Source of the DNA: Clostridium_AQ sp900552125
GTDB taxonomy: Bacteria > Bacillota_I > Bacilli_A > Erysipelotrichales > Erysipelotrichaceae
Assembly (NCBI GenBank): GCA_037892765.1
Contig: JBBKBW010000060.1
Length of the DNA: 15,321 nt
Direction: 5' to 3' (one strand)
The notes below the pieces were generated by a model, which was not told the origin of the DNA, ran no database searches, and worked only from the letters and a program-made list of their open reading frames with translations. Made by a program: the position numbers and the translations under genes. This document shows, in pieces, positions 1 to 7,518 of this stretch (position 1 is its first letter; every line of letters begins with the position of its first letter).

Positions 1-1
1 C

Positions 2-607
2 TTAGTTTTTATTTCTTAATAATTTTGCTACAAAATTTACATATAGAAATAAACAAAGAGAACTAGCCGATAAATACACAAAACGCTTTGTAGAAAAACC
101 ATTATAATAATATTGCATTTCAAGAATACTTTTTTCTATGACACCTTTACTATTAGTTAGTAAATTATTATCGATTCCTTTTCTAACATAAAAAGTCATA
201 GGAGTTTCATTCTCTAAACTTGTCGTATCAAAAACTACAGTATACTCTCCTGGAGTTATTTTAATGCTTTCATTAAACGCTATATCTGTTTCATCATTAT
301 TTTTAATATCTGCTGCATTGATTTCCTTTGATGCAATCGGCGAATTATCTTTATTTAAAGTAACCCTCAAAGTTCCCTCTAGGCTTTTGTCAAATGTTGC
401 TGTCTTAACTTTTATTCCATCTATATAACCTGAATTAATACTAAAAGTTTGTTTTACTATATGATGATTCAAGTCCTCCGTAATAATAGATTCTTCTAAG
501 TTCTCTTTTTCTGGATAAATCTTAAATGATATTTTCTGAAATGATAATAGTACAGCAAGTATCACAATAAATATTACAATAGCTAAATACTTAATTCTAC
601 GTTTCAT
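2..607 (-). CDS. Small double-anchored membrane protein with beta-rich outer domain, unknown function
   Basis: I do not recognise this 201-residue protein as a named family. A basic N-terminus (KRRIK) precedes a hydrophobic segment at about residues 7-23. A second one lies at about 177-193, followed by a basic tail (KLLRNKN). By the positive-inside rule both ends are cytoplasmic and about 150 residues lie outside. The outer part alternates short hydrophobic strands with turns (GIKVKTATF, GTLRVTL, GEYTVVF), which suggests a beta-sandwich or jelly-roll, a fold common in carbohydrate-binding accessory domains; this is inference. The ATG follows a GGAG site with 9 bases between. It lies 18 bases after the Wzt-like ATPase gene and is probably cotranscribed, so a role near the exporter or in glycan handling is likely. 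The stop codon is just inside the window edge, so the gene is complete. Confidence 0.75.
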   Translation of the reverse strand: MKRRIKYLAIVIFIVILAVLLSFQKISFKIYPEKENLEESIITEDLNHHIVKQTFSINSGYIDGIKVKTATFDKSLEGTLRVTLNKDNSPIASKEINAADIKNNDETDIAFNESIKITPGEYTVVFDTTSLENETPMTFYVRKGIDNNLLTNSKGVIEKSILEMQYYYNGFSTKRFVYLSASSLCLFLYVNFVAKLLRNKN

Positions 608-625
608 ATATAATCACTCCATTTT

Positions 626-1900
626 CTAATGGTTATATTCAACATAACTATCCATATCAAAATAACCAACTGTGGTCTTATCGGATACTACATTGATTAA
701 ACAAATATCATATAATCGATTATAAACAACCAAGTCATCCATTTCAAAACCAGTACATCCAAGCAACAGCAAATACTGTCCGCCTTGAAGATTCATTTTT
801 TGTCGAAATGAAATTTCTATAATATCTCCAGCTTCACAAATTCCCGTATCTATTTTCTCAATAATAGTATTTGTTCCAGTTAATTCTGTACCTTTAACAT
901 CTTTAATGCTAAAGGCAAAAATAGGATTTATAATTTTTGTATTGAATTTAATTTTCATCTTAACTTTAAAATCTGACATCTTATAAATCGTATTTGTAAT
1001 GATATCATCAGAATCTGCAATACCAAAGTCAATTATTTCAGCGCGATGATCACCATATTCCTGAAAATTCGGATTAATCAACATATAATCTTTCCATTTT
1101 GTAGTATCATTTACAACTGTATTTTCTTTTATCTCTCCTGTAAAAACTTCTTCATTTTCGTTATATTGTCCTACTAATACCTTTTTATAAATATCAACCA
1201 TATCTTTGGGCAAGCCTTCTGCAATTTTTCTACCATCATTCATTAATACTGCTCTATCACAGTATTTAATCACACTTCCCATATCATGAGTTACAAATAA
1301 AATGGTAATACCACTTTCTTTCAAGCTTTCCAATTTTTTATAACACTTAGATTGAAAAAATACATCTCCAACAGAAAGTGCCTCATCAACTATAAGAATA
1401 TCAGGTTCTACATTTATTGAAACTGCAAAAGCCAAGCGAGCAAACATCCCACTCGAATATGTTTTTACGGGTTGATTGATGAAATCTCCTATATCAGCAA
1501 AAGCTATAATATCATCAATTTTTTTATCCATTTCTTCTCTTGTAAATCCTATCATGGTTCCGTTTAAATATATATTTTCTATTCCTGTATATTCTGGATT
1601 AAATCCAGCTCCCAATTCTAAGAGAGCAGAAATCTTTCCGTTTATTTCAATAGATCCTGAAGTAGGTGATAATACACCTGTAATTATTTTAAGAAGAGTT
1701 GATTTCCCTGCACCATTTTTTCCAATTATACCTATCATTTCACCTTTTTTTATATCAAAGGATACATTATTTAAGGCATTAAATTTCTTATGATATTCTC
1801 TTTTACCTATTTTTAAAGATTCCTTTAATCTATCAACAGGCTGATCATAAAGACGATAAACTTTAGATAAATTTTGTATTTTAATCGCTATATCTTCCAT
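626..1900 (-). CDS. wzt: Polysaccharide ABC exporter ATPase with C-terminal glycan-binding-like domain (Wzt/RgpD type)
   Basis: This is the nucleotide-binding subunit of an ABC-2 exporter that moves lipid-linked polysaccharide across the cytoplasmic membrane, paired with the permease gene 14 bases upstream. Residues 1-240 are a standard ATPase: Walker A GKNGAGKST at 60-68, signature YSSGM at 148-152, Walker B ending VDE at 171-173 and switch H205. At 424 residues it is much longer than the TagH/RgpD core. The tail from about 275 onward has the beta-strand pattern and the GTELTGTNT segment (about 337-345) seen in Wzt C-terminal domains, which in some Gram-negative systems recognise the finished end of the glycan. 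The start ATG follows GGAGAG with 6 bases between. The ATPase role is near certain; the ligand of the tail is unknown. Confidence 0.95.
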   Translation of the reverse strand: MEDIAIKIQNLSKVYRLYDQPVDRLKESLKIGKREYHKKFNALNNVSFDIKKGEMIGIIGKNGAGKSTLLKIITGVLSPTSGSIEINGKISALLELGAGFNPEYTGIENIYLNGTMIGFTREEMDKKIDDIIAFADIGDFINQPVKTYSSGMFARLAFAVSINVEPDILIVDEALSVGDVFFQSKCYKKLESLKESGITILFVTHDMGSVIKYCDRAVLMNDGRKIAEGLPKDMVDIYKKVLVGQYNENEEVFTGEIKENTVVNDTTKWKDYMLINPNFQEYGDHRAEIIDFGIADSDDIITNTIYKMSDFKVKMKIKFNTKIINPIFAFSIKDVKGTELTGTNTIIEKIDTGICEAGDIIEISFRQKMNLQGGQYLLLLGCTGFEMDDLVVYNRLYDICLINVVSDKTTVGYFDMDSYVEYNH

Positions 1901-1914
1901 ATATTTCTCTCCAT

Positions 1915-2703
1915 CTATAATACATCAGAAAAATGTGGTTTTAGACTAGTGTAGATTTTTTTACTTATTACACAAGCTATAACAACAAAACTCCAAAAAT
2001 AAATTGTACCACCTATATTATCAAAGAATAAGCCACCTTGAATCAGTGTATCTCTATACCCCTCAACAACATAATACATTGGATTTATTTTAAAAATCCA
2101 TCTAAAAATTTCAGGAACTGCTGTTATATCCCATAAAATAGGTGTCATCCAAGTTCCTATCTGCATTATAATGCTTATGATTTGGCTCATATCTTTAAAA
2201 AATATTGAAATTGCTGATGTTAAATATGCTAATGAAGCAACAAGAGCTACCATACATAAACTATAATATACTAACTGTAATATTTCTATACCTGGATAAT
2301 AACCATACAATATATATAATAAAACCATAACTAAGACGAAAAATACATGCACAAAAATTGATGATATAATTTTTACTATAGGTAATACATCAATGTTGAA
2401 TACTACTTTTTTAACTAAATAACTATATTCTATAAAACAATTAGTCGCATTAGTTAAGGCTTCTTGAAAATAAAACCATGGTATTAATCCTGCCATCAAC
2501 CATAGTATAAATGGGACATCTCTTACTCCTCCAGAACGTAAACCAACCTGAAACACAAACCAATAAAGTAGTAATGTTACAATCGGCTGTACAAATCCCC
2601 ATACTACTCCAAAAAAAGAACCAGCAAATTTATTTTTAAAGTCATTTTTTGCCAAATATATAATCAAGCTTTTATTTGCTAATAATTTCTTTAATACTCT
2701 CAC
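1915..2703 (-). CDS. wzm: Polysaccharide ABC exporter permease (Wzm/RgpC/TagG type)
   Basis: A 262-residue ABC-2 type permease that should form the membrane channel with the Wzt-like ATPase encoded next. The N-terminal amphipathic region carries the family pattern DFKNKFAGSFFGVVWGFVQP (about residues 20-39), followed by roughly six hydrophobic helices. The C-terminus, PHFSDVL, is typical of this family. Length matches RgpC/TagG/Wzm proteins. The start codon is GTG at 2703; the overlapping ATG two bases upstream reads straight into TGA. The ribosome binding site is weak (purine-rich, GAAAGAG), so translation may depend on coupling with the WsaF-like gene, which ends 17 bases upstream. The context (rmlD, rhamnosyltransferases) suggests the cargo is a rhamnose-rich wall polysaccharide, as for RgpC/RgpD. 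Confidence 0.95.
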   Translation of the reverse strand: MRVLKKLLANKSLIIYLAKNDFKNKFAGSFFGVVWGFVQPIVTLLLYWFVFQVGLRSGGVRDVPFILWLMAGLIPWFYFQEALTNATNCFIEYSYLVKKVVFNIDVLPIVKIISSIFVHVFFVLVMVLLYILYGYYPGIEILQLVYYSLCMVALVASLAYLTSAISIFFKDMSQIISIIMQIGTWMTPILWDITAVPEIFRWIFKINPMYYVVEGYRDTLIQGGLFFDNIGGTIYFWSFVVIACVISKKIYTSLKPHFSDVL

Positions 2704-2720
2704 ATTATCACTCTTTCTTT

Positions 2721-3983
2721 CTATTGTATTTCATTATGTATCTCTTTACACATTTTACTCAAAGAAGTATTACTATTTACATACAGTTCATTTATTGAAA
2801 TGTTATTTCCTTTCTCGCTTTCATTCATTGCTTTTTGAATCTCATAAGCTAAGTTTTCAAAGCTACAATCACTTACAGATCTAATATTATCATTAAATTC
2901 AGATAAATCTTTATTTTTATAAGTATTTGTAATAGTTATAACTCCAAAAGTAGACATCTCTAATGGTGGATAGCTAGGATGAGGAGAAACCATTAATGAA
3001 AGACCTACTGAAGATTCTAACATAATGTTTGCATATTCTTCTAAAGATACTTTCCCTTTAGATATTAATTGTTTTCCTTTCCCTAAATCGATTGCTGGAT
3101 GATTTTCTCCTAAAGAGATAAAATCCCATTCCATAGCATCTTCATATTTATTTAAAAGATCACGTAAAGAACCAACAATAATCTCAAAACAATTTCTATC
3201 AACATTTGCTCTACCATAGACTATCATTTGTTTCTTTCTTAAATTCTTTTTGCTATCACTTTTCAATAAAATCCTTTTCAGTGTTTCGTTTAGGACAGGT
3301 TCAAAATAATACTCTTTATAAAAAGTATATTTTTCTAAAAGGAAAAAATCCTTAAGCAATTTTGTATTAAATATTGCAATTATATCTTCTCCATTTTTAT
3401 ATGTACTATCAGCTAATACATATCTAGATGACCACGGTTGAAAACCAGGTTCATAATCTTGAATTAAATATATCATTTTATGATCACATTCCAGCGTTTC
3501 ATTTTGCCATTTAATAAATGGCTTTAGAATATAGGCAGACCACCATGATGTAGCAATAAAAATATCATTCTTTGTAACAGGTAAACAATAATTTAATCTT
3601 TCATTAGCTGCTATGACCTGAAATTCAGCCTTACTCTTGCTTCTTATTGATACTATTTCAGCTCTATCAAGTATCGCTAAATCTTCATCATGAACATCAC
3701 TATCAGTCAATATAATTCTCTTATCAAATTCATCCCCAGCAATTTCATTAAATATTTTAATTGCAGTTGTGATACCTCCAAATACATGTTCCTTCTTCAA
3801 TGTTGGTATTAATAAATTAAGCCTAATTTTATCATTATCTATACCTTCAGTTCCTTTTAATGGAGTGATTTCATCTATATTCACATTACGTTCTTTAGTT
3901 TTATTATAGTCATCAATAATAAAACGATGTAATTTCCTTACAAATTTAAGTTTTTTAAGAATCTTTTTGATTAATTGTTTCAT
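2721..3983 (-). CDS. wsaF: WsaF-like rhamnosyltransferase
   Basis: A 420-residue cytoplasmic glycosyltransferase resembling WsaF, the rhamnosyltransferase of Geobacillus S-layer glycan synthesis (GT-B fold, GT4-like). Supporting features in order: a basic N-terminus (1-20) that could sit on the membrane; the nucleotide-sugar domain opening LLIPTLKKEHVFGGI (57-71) with a glycine loop; ATSWWSAY (144-151); the family-typical LIQDYEPGFQPWSSRY (163-178); a second Rossmann half starting IVYGRANVDRN (254-264); and a donor-binding stretch MVSPHPSYPPLEMSTFG (331-347). It probably adds rhamnose from dTDP-L-rhamnose to the growing chain. The start ATG follows GGGGGAG with 5 bases between, and that site overlaps the end of the preceding gene (2-base gap), so the two are likely translationally coupled. 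The family assignment is strong; linkage and acceptor cannot be read from sequence. Confidence 0.85.
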   Translation of the reverse strand: MKQLIKKILKKLKFVRKLHRFIIDDYNKTKERNVNIDEITPLKGTEGIDNDKIRLNLLIPTLKKEHVFGGITTAIKIFNEIAGDEFDKRIILTDSDVHDEDLAILDRAEIVSIRSKSKAEFQVIAANERLNYCLPVTKNDIFIATSWWSAYILKPFIKWQNETLECDHKMIYLIQDYEPGFQPWSSRYVLADSTYKNGEDIIAIFNTKLLKDFFLLEKYTFYKEYYFEPVLNETLKRILLKSDSKKNLRKKQMIVYGRANVDRNCFEIIVGSLRDLLNKYEDAMEWDFISLGENHPAIDLGKGKQLISKGKVSLEEYANIMLESSVGLSLMVSPHPSYPPLEMSTFGVITITNTYKNKDLSEFNDNIRSVSDCSFENLAYEIQKAMNESEKGNNISINELYVNSNTSLSKMCKEIHNEIQ

Positions 3984-3985
3984 AT

Positions 3986-5365
3986 TTACTCCCCCTTTAG
4001 TTTAGGAACAACACTTTTTTTATCTAAATTTTTATTATAAAATGGATCACCTTTTGATCTATATGGTTCATAATGAATCTGTGACATTTCAAAATCAATT
4101 GGTGGTATGTAAGAATCTCTACTTTTTGATTCTAAATGGTATAATTTAATTCTTGGGTCGTAGATATTATTTAAATGGTGTTCATAACTTCTAATACACA
4201 TTTCTACATCACTACCACAAATAATAAACTCTTCGTCAAACAAGCCAATTTTCTCAATCGCTTTTTTCGAAATTGACATACAAGCTCCTGTAACTGCCAA
4301 TACATTTCTTTTTACTAAAGGAGAATAAAAAGCACATTCTTTTGTATCTGGTTTTTCCCCTTTATATAGATGATCAGCAAAATCAATAAGTCCAACAACT
4401 ACTCCTGCATGCTGAATTGTACCATCCTCATATAATAATAGACCACCAACTACACCGACATCATTTCGTGTACAATCTTCAATTATGTAGTCTAGCCATT
4501 CTCCATCTATAACTAATGTATCATTATTCAGAAACACAAAAATATCTGCATCTGAATTACTGATTCCAATATTATTTAATTTAGACCAATTAAAGTCAAT
4601 ATCAGCATCTATAACTTTTATTTTGCAATTTTCTTTAATATCATTAAAATACTTAAAACTTTGTGTTTCTTCACTTCTATTATTTATTATTAAAATCTCA
4701 TAATTATTGTATATTGTTTTATTCAAAATAGAATCTAAGCAATTATTTAATAAGTCTACTTTATCCTTTGTTGGTATAACAATAGAAATTTTAGGGTTTT
4801 CAGTTCTATCACGATAAATCAAATGATTATAAAAATCTGTAATTCTATTCTTTTCTTTCTCAATTTTTTTAATTTTATATAAAGGTTCTTCTAAATGGTA
4901 AATATCTTTTGTTAATAAAAAGGATGCAAACATAAATTCAACGTTAGAAATAACACCTTCATTCCCTATAAATTCTAAAATTATGTTATAAAGTTCATTA
5001 CTTATTAATAATACGTCATATTCTTCATTACCTTGCAACAGTAAATCAACAGAAATGGCACTCTTTAAATGCACCTTATTATTAATTATAGAATCACAAA
5101 ATACAACATCAGAATGGTTGTCATAAGCTGCCATCAACATTTTTTTTGCACCTTGAGTTGATATAAGAGCATCCTGATTTTTAAGTAAAATATATTCATT
5201 ATTTAGCTGTATCTTATTTTGGCTTAAATCCGTATTCAGTTTTCTATATTTTATTTTATTCCTCATTGAGCTAAAAAAAGAGTTTTTCTTTGTTTTTCTT
5301 TGTTCTACCATTCTTGCTTTTAGTAAATTCAATTTTCTTTCCATATTTAAATACTCTTCAATCAT
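3986..5365 (-). CDS. GT2 glycosyltransferase (rhamnosyltransferase-like) with degenerate extra GT domain
   Basis: First gene of the exporter operon, 459 residues. The C-terminal two thirds is a complete GT-A domain: SIVIPTKDK at 194-202, the metal-binding equivalent LNNDT at 279-283, GTIQHAGVVVG around 315-325, VTGAC near 348-352, and acid-rich GSDVEMC at 374-380 in place of the usual EDVDLC catalytic motif. This pattern is typical of tandem GT2 proteins in rhamnan and O-antigen clusters. Residues about 57-175 look like the back half of another GT-A domain (YILLKNQDALI aligned to the usual LLDHDD region, then DVVFCDS where YSDED is usual) that has lost its nucleotide-binding front and acidic residues. 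The ATG at 5365 sits 3-4 bases after GGAGGG, a tight but usable spacing; the next in-frame ATG (5344) has no such site. The exact sugar is unknown; rhamnose is likely from context. Confidence 0.88.
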   Translation of the reverse strand: MIEEYLNMERKLNLLKARMVEQRKTKKNSFFSSMRNKIKYRKLNTDLSQNKIQLNNEYILLKNQDALISTQGAKKMLMAAYDNHSDVVFCDSIINNKVHLKSAISVDLLLQGNEEYDVLLISNELYNIILEFIGNEGVISNVEFMFASFLLTKDIYHLEEPLYKIKKIEKEKNRITDFYNHLIYRDRTENPKISIVIPTKDKVDLLNNCLDSILNKTIYNNYEILIINNRSEETQSFKYFNDIKENCKIKVIDADIDFNWSKLNNIGISNSDADIFVFLNNDTLVIDGEWLDYIIEDCTRNDVGVVGGLLLYEDGTIQHAGVVVGLIDFADHLYKGEKPDTKECAFYSPLVKRNVLAVTGACMSISKKAIEKIGLFDEEFIICGSDVEMCIRSYEHHLNNIYDPRIKLYHLESKSRDSYIPPIDFEMSQIHYEPYRSKGDPFYNKNLDKKSVVPKLKGE

Positions 5366-5414
5366 AGACCCTCCATAAATATTTTTCTCTTTATCTCTAT
5401 TACAAACCTACTTA

Positions 5415-5442
5415 ATTTTATCATAAAAAACAGATATAACAA
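5415..5442 (-). promoter_or_regulatory. Predicted promoter of the exporter operon
   Basis: Reading the minus strand, TTGTTA (5442-5437) is a -35 candidate (4 of 6 to consensus). It is followed after 16 bases by TAAAAT (5420-5415) with an upstream TGA that resembles an extended -10. It lies between the terminator of the preceding unit and the GT2 gene starting at 5365, giving a leader of roughly 40 bases. Prediction from pattern only. Confidence 0.5.
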
Positions 5443-5474
5443 ATTAAATATTATATTAACGGGGTTTTTTTATT

Positions 5475-5512
5475 AAAAAAAACAGAGATTTTATCAAACT
5501 TTTCTCTGTTTT
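5475..5512 (-). terminator. Rho-independent terminator after the GT-C gene
   Basis: On the minus strand AACAGAGA (5510-5503) pairs with TCTCTGTT (5488-5481) across a 14-base loop, and the stem runs into a T tract (5480-5475). It sits 18 bases past the stop of the gene ending at 5530 and closes the seven-gene unit. The T-rich flank on the other side means it might also work in the plus direction, but no plus-strand gene needs it. Confidence 0.85.
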
Positions 5513-5529
5513 TAATGTTTATGTGTAAT

Positions 5530-7476
5530 TTACTTAATTTTATCGCTTGTTGCTAAAATATAGTACTTAAAATTTTCTTTTTCAGGTATATAAGATTCTA
5601 TTAAATTACAATCAAGTTTATCCACTAATACCTCAGCTAACTTTTCTTCTCTAGTAACCAATATATCTATTGGATAATTCTTTAACAGATTTTCAAATAA
5701 ACTTATTGCGTTTGAATCATCAGGATATGTATTTATATTTTCATATATCATTTGTTTTTCCAAATCAAAGCCTTTATATAAATTTGATTCATCCATTTCT
5801 GAGTATCTATGAATTGCAGCAAGATTTCTTATATTAGGAGCCTCAATAGTAAGGTGAGTCGCTAGAGTATGTGCATGATTATAATTAGTTGTTATCCAAG
5901 ATTCTGTTTCTACAACTAAATCTCCGCTATTTCTTCCGCTAATATCATATAGTTTTTTACTTAATTCTATTGTGGATTCTGGGATTAATCTTGGATTATT
6001 CAAAAGTAAAGAAACAGAATTATATAAACCTATATTATTAGAATGGCTAATAAAGAAAATCATCAATACTCCTACAGCTAATAACCCGTATAAAGATTTA
6101 ATTATCAATGGTTTATTAAAAAGCTTTTCAAATGTTAATCCTACATAAATTCCAGCACTAACAACTGTCATAAAACTTAACATTGTTATTGTTCGACCTG
6201 CAACAAATGTATATATAGCACTATTTATAAATAAATAGTTTAATTTTGGTACAAATATTAACAAATGTAGCCCTAACAGCAATGAACTCCAAAGAATCAT
6301 TTTTTTATTTTCTTTATGAATTAATGTTAAAATCAAAAGTATTATTATACATAAAAACATTACAGGTGATTTAAAATATTGAGGAGTAGCCATTTGCATG
6401 TATGCCAATACTTCATTAAAGGATGGTAAAATTGAAGGAACAAATAATAAAAGTAATGCAATCCCTACACACATAAAAAGTTTAATTTTTATATTTTTAA
6501 CCGTAATATTTAAGACATAAATCAAAGCAATAATCGAGGACATTACGATAAGTGGCAAAGCTTGTGAAGATTTTGAAATCAATGCTACACAGATCATAAT
6601 ATATAAAAATATATCTTTAATTGAAAATCTTGTTATTTGAAATAAAGGAATGAAAAACAGAAGTGGCCCCAAACATTGTACTATACTTGAACCATACCAC
6701 ATTGCTGTTGAAAAATGCCATCCATCTTGTAAATTAATGAGGTGATGATTTGCCAAAGTTTCCTGAGGAAGTGCAAAAAATACAATAGATAATAAGAAAA
6801 ATAATGACACTTTAATTTTACTTTTATCATCACTTCCTTTAAATAATATTATTAGATTACTAAATCCACATACCACTAGGAAATAATTAAGATAAGCCAT
6901 TGTTGCTTTACAAAATACAGATGGATATATATGTAATAAGTCACTCCAAAATGCATAATCCAACTCAAAAGTATTTACCCCTCTAACAAATCCAAGATCA
7001 GCAGGAAAACCAGCAGTATAGTTATAGTCATATTGATTTCCCATTTTTGGAGTCAATGCTACTTTCAACAAATACCACCCATCGTCTTGGTGATTTCCTA
7101 TCCATAAATAATTTGTCATTAAAAGAGCACAACTTAATAAAACAAACGAAATAATATAAAGCAAATACCATTTTTTAAAGTGATTTACTAATATGTTTTT
7201 TATATCTTTAAAAGAATTGAAAGATATATTTTTCATTTTAATAATCAAACATACTAAAACTATCATTAGCACTATCATATATATCATATATATAAAATAG
7301 TCTATCTTTAACAATTGAACTGTTATACCCCCAATTGCTTGAAAAAAGCTATAGGTTATATAACCAAATAGCATATTAACAGTAAATCCTTCTTTATTCT
7401 TTCTCACCACGCTTCCTAAAGCACTTAGAAAAGGAATGAAGAAAATTAAAAATAATAAACTTTTTATATAATCCAT
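5530..7476 (-). CDS. Polytopic membrane protein, putative GT-C glycosyltransferase (intact paralogue)
   Basis: 648 residues with about a dozen hydrophobic helices and a soluble C-terminal region (about 490-648). Basic loops after helix 1 (RKNKEG) and before helix 4 (HFKKW) place NHQDDGWYL (128-136) outside, where GT-C enzymes keep their catalytic acids. Motifs shared with the neighbouring paralogue: DDG-W/Y-Y at 131-135, NTFE at 168-171, AMWYGSS at 258-264, SKSSQ at 301-305, RLIPESTI at 496-503 and HTLAT at 536-540. These suggest an active site on the outer face that transfers sugar from an undecaprenyl-phosphate donor, the role of GacL in group A Streptococcus. It may belong to an uncharacterised family such as DUF6077, but I cannot confirm this. 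It is the last gene before a terminator. The start ATG has an in-frame stop 15 bases upstream and no close ribosome binding site (see the leader entry). The membrane-protein call is sure; GT-C function is inference. Confidence 0.8.
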   Translation of the reverse strand: MDYIKSLLFLIFFIPFLSALGSVVRKNKEGFTVNMLFGYITYSFFQAIGGITVQLLKIDYFIYMIYMIVLMIVLVCLIIKMKNISFNSFKDIKNILVNHFKKWYLLYIISFVLLSCALLMTNYLWIGNHQDDGWYLLKVALTPKMGNQYDYNYTAGFPADLGFVRGVNTFELDYAFWSDLLHIYPSVFCKATMAYLNYFLVVCGFSNLIILFKGSDDKSKIKVSLFFLLSIVFFALPQETLANHHLINLQDGWHFSTAMWYGSSIVQCLGPLLFFIPLFQITRFSIKDIFLYIMICVALISKSSQALPLIVMSSIIALIYVLNITVKNIKIKLFMCVGIALLLLFVPSILPSFNEVLAYMQMATPQYFKSPVMFLCIIILLILTLIHKENKKMILWSSLLLGLHLLIFVPKLNYLFINSAIYTFVAGRTITMLSFMTVVSAGIYVGLTFEKLFNKPLIIKSLYGLLAVGVLMIFFISHSNNIGLYNSVSLLLNNPRLIPESTIELSKKLYDISGRNSGDLVVETESWITTNYNHAHTLATHLTIEAPNIRNLAAIHRYSEMDESNLYKGFDLEKQMIYENINTYPDDSNAISLFENLLKNYPIDILVTREEKLAEVLVDKLDCNLIESYIPEKENFKYYILATSDKIK

Positions 7477-7513
7477 AATTTTATTGAATGCCTATTAAAA
7501 GACATTTCCTCCT
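7464..7513 (-). promoter_or_regulatory. Leader with displaced ribosome binding site and 13-codon overlapping ORF
   Basis: A perfect AGGAGG (7513-7508) lies 31 bases before the ATG at 7476, too far for normal use. Two bases after it, ATG at 7505 opens a 13-codon frame that ends in TAA at 7464, overlapping the start of the GT-C gene. The peptide may be translated and hand ribosomes to the 7476 start, or the site may be a relic. The SD-to-ATG gap of 2 is short, so function is uncertain. Confidence 0.35.
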
Positions 7514-7518
7514 TTCAA

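Noticed and set aside
1476..1793. Plus-strand open frame of 105 codons
   Set aside because: It lies wholly inside the ATPase gene on the other strand, has no ribosome binding site and shows a composition expected of an antisense shadow.
5475..5512. Possible bidirectional terminator or small RNA at this hairpin
   Set aside because: Symmetry allows it, but there is no plus-strand gene ending here and no separate promoter pattern for an RNA.
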